Source: Tolypothrix sp. PCC 7712 (GTDB lineage Bacteria; Cyanobacteriota; Cyanobacteriia; Cyanobacteriales; Nostocaceae). Taken from it: a stretch of DNA of 64,000 nt. The stretch lies in NCBI RefSeq assembly GCF_025860405.1, contig NZ_CP063785.1:7689390-7753389 (forward strand), written 5' to 3'. Under the pieces are notes generated by a model that saw only the letters and a list, made by a program, of their open reading frames with translations, was not told the DNA's origin and searched no databases. Each line of letters begins with the position of its first letter. Within the stretch, counting starts at the first letter, position 1. The translations under genes were made by a program, and so were the position numbers. Of this stretch, positions 8,513 to 15,041 are shown in pieces.

Positions 8513-9418
8513 ATGGCGGATCAATTAATTCGCGCCACGGCAGCCGACGGTGGGATTAGAGCCGTAGGTGTGATCACTACGCGCCTCACAGAAGAAGCAA
8601 GACAACGTCACAAGCTATCTTATGTGGCAACAGCAGCACTGGGGCGGACTATGGCAGCAGGCTTGTTAATGGCTTCTAGTATGAAGCGGCCAGGCTCTAG
8701 AGTGAACGTCCGGGTGAAAGGTGATGGCCCGTTGAGTGGCATTTTGGTAGATGCGGGGTTAGATGGTACAGTCCGTGGCTACGTAGGTAACCCATCTATA
8801 GAATTACCACCTAACGCTAAAGGTAAATTAGATGTTGGTGGTGCAGTAGGTAAGGGTTTTCTCTACGTTGTCCGGGATATCGGTTATGGCTACCCTTACT
8901 CGAGTACGGTAGAACTGGTTTCTGGTGAAATTGGTGATGATGTCGCCCATTACTTGGTAAGTTCTGAACAAACACCTTCAGCGCTGGTTTTAGGTGTATT
9001 TGTGGGCGCAAATGGCGTAACGGCGGCGGGTGGATTGTTGGTGCAAGTGTTACCTAAAGCTGCTAGGGATGAAGCTTTAGTTGCCACCTTAGAATCACGA
9101 GTAGCTGCTTTATCAGGATTTACACCATTATTGCAAGCAGGCAAGAACTTGCCGGAAATCTTCACAGATTTACTGGGAGATATGGATCTGAATATATTTC
9201 CGGAAAGCCAAATTCTGCGCTTCCACTGTGGTTGCTCCTTTGATCGGATGTTGGGAGCATTAAAAATCTTGGGAGAAGCTGAACTACAAGATATGATCGT
9301 GAAAGATGATGGCGCTGAAGCCACTTGCGACTTTTGCGGCCGAGTCTACCAGGCCAGCAGCGATCAGTTGGCTCAGTTAATTGTCGATTTGCAGACGGAA
9401 TCTTCGGTCTCTGGTTAG
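8513..9418 (+). CDS. hslO: Redox-regulated chaperone Hsp33
   Basis: Hsp33 is a cytosolic holdase chaperone that is activated when oxidation releases Zn from four cysteines and forms two disulfides. The C-terminal redox switch is complete: C239 and C241 (CGCSFDR) and C272 and C275 (CDFC). The N-terminal domain shows ADQLIRATAADGGIRAVGVI and the DGPLSGILVDA block. The frame opens at a TTG at 8498, but the ATG at 8513 gives the conserved N terminus MADQLIRATA, so 301 residues are called. Length is normal. It is followed after 153 bases by the large membrane protein gene on the same strand. Confidence 0.94.
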   Translation: MADQLIRATAADGGIRAVGVITTRLTEEARQRHKLSYVATAALGRTMAAGLLMASSMKRPGSRVNVRVKGDGPLSGILVDAGLDGTVRGYVGNPSIELPPNAKGKLDVGGAVGKGFLYVVRDIGYGYPYSSTVELVSGEIGDDVAHYLVSSEQTPSALVLGVFVGANGVTAAGGLLVQVLPKAARDEALVATLESRVAALSGFTPLLQAGKNLPEIFTDLLGDMDLNIFPESQILRFHCGCSFDRMLGALKILGEAELQDMIVKDDGAEATCDFCGRVYQASSDQLAQLIVDLQTESSVSG

Positions 9419-9571
9419 GGTGTAAAACCACACTGATTTTTCCAATTGTTGATGGTATCTGTGGCGAAAGATAATAAAAAAGGTAGCTTTTTAATTATGA
9501 GAAAGTTACTATGGCAACAATGGAATTATCGATCTACAACAGATCGCTATTCAATTATTTTGGTGTGAGAG

Positions 9572-11638
9572 ATGACAGAGCGGGATATTACAGACAGTTG
9601 GTCCCGAGGCAGAGCCAGAGATCAGGATGAAATGGCGAGATTATCCGAAACACAACAATTCGGAGAACCTCATTTATTTAATATTCCAGCTACTGGTTCT
9701 AACTCTAAGTCAGTGAAGCGGCAAACAGATAATCATTCCGAAGAATTACCTTTTAATAATCAGTCAGAGAAAACTATTTCACCCAATTATATATTCAGTA
9801 AATTGCCCCGCTGGATGCAAAATTGGGTGGTGTGGTTAGTATTATTAACTTTGATTCCAGGGGGGATAGGATTCCTGGCAATGGCAATGCTGTTAAAATT
9901 GCCAACAGCCCCTAACTGCCCCAAAATCTTCTGGCCTTTGGCTAGTGAGTCAGTACGGTTACACTGCGCGCAATTAGCGGCTTCTAAACAAACAGTCACC
10001 GACTTACTGCAAGCGATCAACTTAGTGAAGCAATTGCCGAAAAACCACCCCTTGCGTGGAGAAGCCGATCGCTTTATTGAGAGGTGGTCTAAGGATATTT
10101 TGCAACTAGCCGATCAAAGTTTTCAAGCGGGAAAATTAGATGAAGCGATCGCCACTGCCAGAAAAATACCTAACGATTTGCCTGCTTATAGCAATGTAGA
10201 AGCACAAGTAGATAAATGGCAGTCGATTTGGTCAAAAGCAGAGGGCATTTATCAAGAAGCGGAAGGCGAACTGCGGCAAAGAAATTGGCAATCAGCTTTT
10301 ATGCTGTCTGCTAAATTGTTGCGTATTGATAATAAGCACTGGGCAACTACTAAATACGACGAATTAAACCGCATTATTGCCACAGCTAGAGAAGATGGCG
10401 AAAAATTAGCAAAAGCTGATAGTTTAGCTAAAAGTGGGGTAGCCGATCAGATACTCGAAGCCATTAAGCTAGCGGAGTCAATTAGCCCCACTAGTTACAT
10501 TTATCAAAAAGCGCAAGAGTTAATTCCCCAATATGGGCGCAAGATGCTGGATTTAGCTCAAGCTAAGTTAGATAAGCGAGATGCAGATGCAGCGCTAGAT
10601 ATCGTGCGCCAAATTCCAGAAAATACGGGATTGCAAACGGAAGTTGAAGATTTTATCAGCTTGGCTGAAGCCCAAAGAAGTGCTTGGCTAGGAACCATTG
10701 ATGGTTTACAGACAGCAATTTCCCAAGCGCAACAAATCGATGCTTCTAGGGCTGTGTATGATAAAGCACAACAATTAATTGCCCGTTGGCAGTTGGAAAT
10801 TGAAGATGTCGCCCGTTTAGATAAGGCGCGGACATTAGCTAGCCAAGGTACAATCAGTGATTTAAGTGCGGCGATCGCCCAAGCTCAACTCATTCCTAGC
10901 GGTAACCCCCGTGCTAGCGAAGCCAGACAAGCAGCCGGACGTTGGCAAGCTGAAGTGGAGACAATCCAAGATAGACCTTTCTTGGATCGTGCCGATCAGA
11001 TTGCATTAATGGATGATATCAACTCCTTGCAAGCTGCGATCGCAGAAGCTAGCCAAATCCGTAATGGTCGGGCATTATACTCGGAAGCACGCAGAAAAAT
11101 CCGTAATTGGACAGCAAAAATTCAGCGAATTGAAGACCGACCTTATTTAGATCAAGCAAAAGACTTAGCGCAACGAGGCGATTTAAATGGGGCAATTAGT
11201 GCGGCTCAATCCATAGCATCATCAGGACGGGCACTTTCTGGCGAAGCCCAAGAAGCCATAGACGATTGGCGAGTGCAAATCCGCGCCAAAGAAAACTGGC
11301 AGAAAGCGCGAGATGCTGCTTTACCTGGTACAGCAGAAGCTTTGGTAAATGCTATACAACTAGCACAACAAGTTCCCCGGCGGAGTATCTTACGCTTGGA
11401 TGCTAATGTTGCCATTGACCAATGGAGTCAGCAGTTGTTAGATATCGCCCGTTCTCAAGGTCAATCTGATATGTATCAAGGCATTGAGACGGCGAAGTTA
11501 ATTCCTAGAGGTACTTCTGCTTACAGTGCCGCACAAGAGCAAATCAAGACTTGGCGAAACTTTCTCAATCCTGAACCTGCGCCAGCTGTGCCGGAAATTT
11601 TGTCACCTTCGCCAACTAGTACTGGCACTCCAAACTAA
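9572..11638 (+). CDS. Repeat-rich single-pass membrane protein, function unknown
   Basis: A 688-residue protein with a polar, low-complexity N terminus (about 1-80), one membrane segment at about 86-110 (WVVWLVLLTLIPGGIGFLAM), and a long region from about 130 to 665 made of degenerate ~60-residue helical repeats. Repeat marks are LDEAIATARKIP, ADAALDIVRQIPE, DLSAAIAQAQLIPSG, DINSLQAAIAEASQI and DLNGAISAAQSIASSGRALS, each followed by a W-containing helix. The C terminus is Pro/Ser/Thr-rich. The pattern resembles TPR-like alpha-solenoids but no standard family was recognised. Similar cyanobacterial proteins are sometimes labelled chromosome segregation ATPase, yet no Walker motif is visible here, so that label is not supported. 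The solenoid is probably periplasmic and binds other proteins (inference). Confidence 0.8.
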   Translation: MTERDITDSWSRGRARDQDEMARLSETQQFGEPHLFNIPATGSNSKSVKRQTDNHSEELPFNNQSEKTISPNYIFSKLPRWMQNWVVWLVLLTLIPGGIGFLAMAMLLKLPTAPNCPKIFWPLASESVRLHCAQLAASKQTVTDLLQAINLVKQLPKNHPLRGEADRFIERWSKDILQLADQSFQAGKLDEAIATARKIPNDLPAYSNVEAQVDKWQSIWSKAEGIYQEAEGELRQRNWQSAFMLSAKLLRIDNKHWATTKYDELNRIIATAREDGEKLAKADSLAKSGVADQILEAIKLAESISPTSYIYQKAQELIPQYGRKMLDLAQAKLDKRDADAALDIVRQIPENTGLQTEVEDFISLAEAQRSAWLGTIDGLQTAISQAQQIDASRAVYDKAQQLIARWQLEIEDVARLDKARTLASQGTISDLSAAIAQAQLIPSGNPRASEARQAAGRWQAEVETIQDRPFLDRADQIALMDDINSLQAAIAEASQIRNGRALYSEARRKIRNWTAKIQRIEDRPYLDQAKDLAQRGDLNGAISAAQSIASSGRALSGEAQEAIDDWRVQIRAKENWQKARDAALPGTAEALVNAIQLAQQVPRRSILRLDANVAIDQWSQQLLDIARSQGQSDMYQGIETAKLIPRGTSAYSAAQEQIKTWRNFLNPEPAPAVPEILSPSPTSTGTPN

Positions 11639-11696
11639 CAGGTGTAACTACAACTTAATTTCTAGGCAAAGGTTAATGACCTATATAGATCAATAC

Positions 11697-11875
11697 GCTT
11701 GGGTTAAGCTCATGAGTGATTGATTTGTCACTTAATTAAAAAAGCCAGATCAATTGGGGGATTCTCCCCCAAACCCCCGATTGGGTGACGGTTGCGTCCC
11801 CCAAACCCCCTCCAAAATTATTGTTCTGTTTTTTTGTTGAGTAATTAGTTTTTTGGTTTTGTTATCAATTAATTT
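11697..11875 (+). repeat. Interspersed ~180-bp repeat, copy 1
   Basis: It begins GCTTGGGTTAAGCTCAT and ends GTTATCAATTAATTT. A second copy in the same orientation lies at 20958-21135 and a diverged inverted copy at 56623-56807. The core contains a hairpin TTGGGGGA-TTC-TCCCCCAA followed by a highly conserved C-rich block. No terminal inverted repeats or coding capacity are seen, so it is a non-autonomous interspersed element of unknown mobility. Confidence 0.85.
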
Positions 11876-12020
11876 GCTATGTAGATAAAGGCACAGAAAT
11901 GTGCCCTTTTTTATGAAAGAACTTCTGCACAAATTTGGGTAATTCACTGAGCAGCATCAAAAATCTGTTGGGCTGTTAAGTTTAATTGGGGAAAAGTAAG
12001 TGATATGAGTGCAGCATTTC

Positions 12021-12106
12021 CCTGAAAAGGTGAAAGGGTAAGGGTTAAAGGTTTTTTCTTGCCCCTTTTCCCCTTCTCCTTTTGCCCTTAACCAACAAGT
12101 ATTGCC
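12021..12106. repeat. Purine/pyrimidine hairpin repeat (AAAGGTTAAAGG family)
   Basis: A purine-rich arm (GGGTAAGGGTTAAAGG) is followed by a pyrimidine-rich arm (CCCCTTCTCCTTTTGCCCTT) and ends TAACCAACAAGTATTG, allowing an imperfect long hairpin. Relatives occur at 39331, 42672, 42768, 54730 and 59685. Confidence 0.6.
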
Positions 12107-12169
12107 ATAGATTTTTACTTTACAAAATCTTTGATGTTAACTGTTGACAGTTGACGGTTGACGGTTGAC

Positions 12170-13681
12170 TCAGCTATTTAATATTTGTCGCACGACAGTT
12201 AGCGCTGAGTAACTTACTCCTGCTGTTCCTTCGCCGGGGTGAGTGGAGTCACCGACTAACCAGAGGTGGTTGATTGGTGTACGATTGGCAAAACCGAAGG
12301 GGCCGAAGTTGGGGATACGTTGACCGATACCGCCCACGATACCGCGATCGCGTGCTGTGAAATGGGCGAAGGTGCGGGGTGTGGCGGCTTCTTGGTGAAT
12401 GATGGTTTCGGGTTTGAGGTAGAAGAATTTTGCTAGGCGGGCGATCGCTTCTTCTGTATACTGCTGCTTGAGTTCTTCATAATTCTCAGTTTGCCACCAC
12501 CTACGTGTATCTACAAAAGATGAGGCAATAATTGTGGCTTTACCTTCCGGGGCGCGACCATCTCCGGGATGACTAACGGAGACAAATAGAGAATTATTTT
12601 CGCCAATTGGCCCATCGGGGTTGTATAAAAATTGCAGATGCGGTGGGCATTCGGGCGGAATGGCGCTAGCATCTACACCTAAATAGACGACAAACGCCCC
12701 TGATGATGGGGGTAATTTTTCGACTCGCTGTTTATAACCTGCTGGCGCTGCGTCGCCTAAAAGCTGGACGAGGTTTTGCACAGTGACATTGGTAATAATA
12801 TGGTCGGCTGTTTCTGTCCAGACTTCGCCGCTTTGTTGATTGCGAATAGTGACGGCTTTGGCTTGAGCATTGTCTACAGTAATTTTTTCGACGGTGTGGC
12901 GCAGCAATAATTTACCGCCATCTCTTTCCAAAGATTCTACCAGGCGATCGCTTAGGACTTGCATACTACCCTGGAGGTGAAATAATCCTTGGGGAAGTTG
13001 GGAGACACTCAACGCTGTGGCTGCATAAAGTAAGGCTGTTTCTTCTGCATTGACTTGGGAATACAGCTTCAGTTGTAAATCTAAAAAAGTCCGTAAGCGT
13101 TGATCGTTACCTAATCCATATAGCCGTAAAGCATCGCCCACAGTAAATAAAGTGAAGGGCACAGTAATTAATGTACTGGGACGTACCGCCTGAGTTAACT
13201 GCCACAAATCCCATAAATTACGTGGTGGTAGCACCGGATCGCGTCCTTGAAACTCCCAGCTAGCTTCAAATAGAGTTGCTAACAATTGCCAGAATGGTTC
13301 GCTACCAGGAAATTGTCGTTGGCGTTCTTCTCGCCATTTTTCGCGATCGCGCCAAACGTTGATGGGTGTCGATTCCCCTGGGAGATAAACCGCACAAGCC
13401 GGATCGCAAGGTGTGGCTGCAGGTAAATCTATTCCCAATTCTGAGAAAATCCGGTGATGAATCCCCCCAGGTTCTAAACCAGCGACTTGGGTTGCGCCGA
13501 CATCAAAAGTAAATCCTCGGCGTTTAAACGTAGAAGCACAACCCCCAGGTACAAGGGCTTGGTCTAAGATTAAAACGCTGTAACCTTTATGGGCTAATAA
13601 TGCACCAGCAGTTAGCCCACCTATTCCTGCACCGACGACAATGACACGAGATGCTTTTTTGTCAAGCGATAGACTGGGCAT
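12170..13681 (-). CDS. crtD: CrtD-like carotenoid C-3',4' desaturase
   Basis: A 503-residue FAD-dependent desaturase/isomerase of the CrtI/CrtISO superfamily. The N terminus carries the dinucleotide-binding motif VIVVGAGIGGLTAGALLAHK with LDQALVPGGCASTFKRRGF, and the C terminus has NHLWLVGDSTHPGEGTAGVS, the second FAD signature. Overall it most resembles cyanobacterial CrtD, which introduces the C-3',4' double bond during myxoxanthophyll (carotenoid glycoside) synthesis at the thylakoid or cytoplasmic membrane. CrtISO or another CrtI-like desaturase is the main alternative, because the family is hard to split by eye. It is monocistronic on the minus strand, flanked by repeats on both sides. 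Confidence 0.72.
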   Translation of the reverse strand: MPSLSLDKKASRVIVVGAGIGGLTAGALLAHKGYSVLILDQALVPGGCASTFKRRGFTFDVGATQVAGLEPGGIHHRIFSELGIDLPAATPCDPACAVYLPGESTPINVWRDREKWREERQRQFPGSEPFWQLLATLFEASWEFQGRDPVLPPRNLWDLWQLTQAVRPSTLITVPFTLFTVGDALRLYGLGNDQRLRTFLDLQLKLYSQVNAEETALLYAATALSVSQLPQGLFHLQGSMQVLSDRLVESLERDGGKLLLRHTVEKITVDNAQAKAVTIRNQQSGEVWTETADHIITNVTVQNLVQLLGDAAPAGYKQRVEKLPPSSGAFVVYLGVDASAIPPECPPHLQFLYNPDGPIGENNSLFVSVSHPGDGRAPEGKATIIASSFVDTRRWWQTENYEELKQQYTEEAIARLAKFFYLKPETIIHQEAATPRTFAHFTARDRGIVGGIGQRIPNFGPFGFANRTPINHLWLVGDSTHPGEGTAGVSYSALTVVRQILNS

Positions 13682-13994
13682 TGAGACTTTAGTTTATATT
13701 TCTTAATATTATTCTTAATTTTAACAAAAGTGGTTCTTTCGCCAAGCCGTAATCCAAGCTTGTAAGTAGTTGAACAAAAATATTTACAGTCGTTGCGAGC
13801 AGAGCGAAGCAATCGCAAGGGCTAAGATTGCTTCATTCCGCTTCGCTTCATTCGCAATGACATTGTGAATTAATTCTGTCCAACTACTTATCAGCTGCAA
13901 TTTGGTAAGGAACAGGTATTGTGAGCTTAAATCAGCCAATTACCTGTTTTACTTTGGGAATACTGAGAAGAGTTATCTCAGAGGAGTGACAAAA
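13682..13994. other. Intergenic stretch holding a small inverted-repeat element
   Basis: Between the divergent crtD-like gene and the small conserved gene at 13995. It is mostly occupied by the 128-bp MITE-like element at 13763-13890; the remaining sequence is AT-rich and presumably promoter DNA. Confidence 0.5.
13763..13890. mobile_element. 128-bp MITE-like element with TAAGTAGTTG termini
   Basis: The ends are inverted repeats: TAAGTAGTTGaACA at the left and, read inward from the right, TAAGTAGTTGgACA, 13 of 14 positions matching. The interior holds further inverted segments (GTTGCGAGCAGAGCGAAGC against GCTTCGCTTCATTCGCAAT). It has no coding capacity. This is the expected form of a non-autonomous miniature element; the mobilising transposase is not in this window. 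Confidence 0.75.
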
Positions 13995-14468
13995 ATGGCT
14001 GATAATCGTCTCAGTGCTAACTTTTCCCCTGCTGATCGGGAAGCAGTAATGCAGGCGATCGCAACAATTCGCGAAAAGTTACCGTTTTTGGTAGATTTGA
14101 CAACGGAAGACCAACGCACAATTTTAAAAATGGGTGATAAAAGTCGCGCCTTTGTTAGCAAAGCGTTGGAAGTAGCGACGCAAAACCCAAACTTTTTACC
14201 CCGTTCCTTTGATGTAGAAGAAATGCGCCGGGATGTAGCGCTGTATGAGGCTTTGTATCCAGTACTTTTATCCCTGACGCAACTGCAAGAACTCGTGGAT
14301 GATACCTGTATCACTGCGGGTAGTGAAGCATATACAGCAGCTTTAGCAGTTTACAATTACGCCAAAGCTAGCGGTGATGTTGCTGGTTTAGATGCAGTTA
14401 TAGATGAGATGGGACGTAGGTTTACTCGCAGTTCTAAGAAGAAGAAAAGCGCAACAACTATCAACTAA
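13995..14468 (+). CDS. Conserved small alpha-helical protein, function unknown
   Basis: A 157-residue soluble, predicted mainly helical protein. The ATG at 13995 has a GAGGAG ribosome site at 13981-13986, which decides the start over an in-frame TTG at 13902. Notable blocks are LSANFSPADREAVMQAIATI, LPFLVDLTTEDQRTILKMGD, LPRSFDVEEMRRDVALYEAL and a Lys/Ser-rich tail (SSKKKKSATT). I recall such proteins as conserved hypotheticals but cannot assign a function. It has no signal peptide or membrane segment. It lies between two inverted-repeat elements. Confidence 0.8.
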   Translation: MADNRLSANFSPADREAVMQAIATIREKLPFLVDLTTEDQRTILKMGDKSRAFVSKALEVATQNPNFLPRSFDVEEMRRDVALYEALYPVLLSLTQLQELVDDTCITAGSEAYTAALAVYNYAKASGDVAGLDAVIDEMGRRFTRSSKKKKSATTIN

Positions 14469-14485
14469 AACAAGGGCGAATCGGT

Positions 14486-14566
14486 GTAGGGTGCGTTATG
14501 GACTTTAGTCCTAACGCACCACCAGAGATTTACGGTGCGTTACGCTAACGCGATAACACACCCTAC
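14486..14566. repeat. 81-bp inverted-repeat element (GTAGGGTGCGTTA ends)
   Basis: The ends GTAGGGTGCGTTA and TAACACACCCTAC are inverted repeats matching at 12 of 13 positions. The interior holds GCGTTATGGACTTTAGTCC and GTGCGTTACGCTAACGCG palindromes. A related hairpin lies at 35519-35547. It looks like a small palindromic repeat of the type scattered in Nostocales genomes. Confidence 0.65.
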
Positions 14567-14570
14567 CAAA

Positions 14571-14822
14571 CTTGAGGCTTTGAGGCTGACAGTTGAGGTT
14601 CTGAGGGTGACGCTTGAGGTTTCGAGGGTGACGCTTGAGGTTTTGAGGGTGACGCTTGAGGTTTTGAGGCTGAGACTTGAGGTTCTGAGGCTGACAGTTG
14701 AGGTTCTGAGGCTGACAGTTGAGGTTCTGAGGCTGAACGTTGAGGCTTTGAGGCTGAAGCTTGAGGTTCTGAGGCTGACAGTTGAGGCTTTGAGGCTGAC
14801 AGTTGAGGCTTTGAGGCTGAAA
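14571..14822. repeat. Tandem array, 12 copies of a 21-bp unit
   Basis: Twelve consecutive 21-bp units of the form (C/G)TTGAGG(C/T)T(T/C)TGAGG(C/G)TGA followed by two variable bases. Because 21 is a multiple of three, the array is open in frame on both strands: plus reads LEVLRLT-type heptads, minus reads SASEPQL-type heptads. Neither reading has a good start with a ribosome site, so I call a repeat, not a gene. Confidence 0.9.
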
Positions 14823-15041
14823 CTTGAAGCTTATTAGTATAAATAAGAATATTTAAGAGTAAATTTGCGTACAATTACTAGCAAATATCGTCTCAATATC
14901 TCATACCGTTTCACTTTAATCATGATTCTTATATATGGGTGAGGGTTTAGCAGTGCTAAACCCCTACGAAGAATCTATATGTATCAGAATTTTGGGGAAT
15001 TGGTATGAGCTAACCATATTTATCAATACAATACAACAGCT

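Larger units (their letters stand above)
11639..12169. other. Repeat-rich intergenic stretch
   Basis: No gene is visible. The stretch holds an interspersed ~180-bp repeat (11697-11875), a purine/pyrimidine hairpin repeat (12021-12106) and a short GTTGACG-type heptamer run at about 12136-12168, just after the crtD-like stop codon on the other strand. Confidence 0.6.
14469..15041. other. Intergenic repeat cluster upstream of the NACHT gene
   Basis: Contains an 81-bp inverted-repeat element (14486-14566) directly abutting a 12-copy 21-bp tandem array (14571-14822). The final ~200 bases before the NACHT gene are AT-rich unique sequence and should hold its promoter. Confidence 0.6.

Noticed and set aside
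14535..14874. About 100-residue proteins on both strands across the 21-bp array
   Set aside because: Both are open only because the repeat unit is divisible by three. No ribosome site or conserved non-repeat part supports either.
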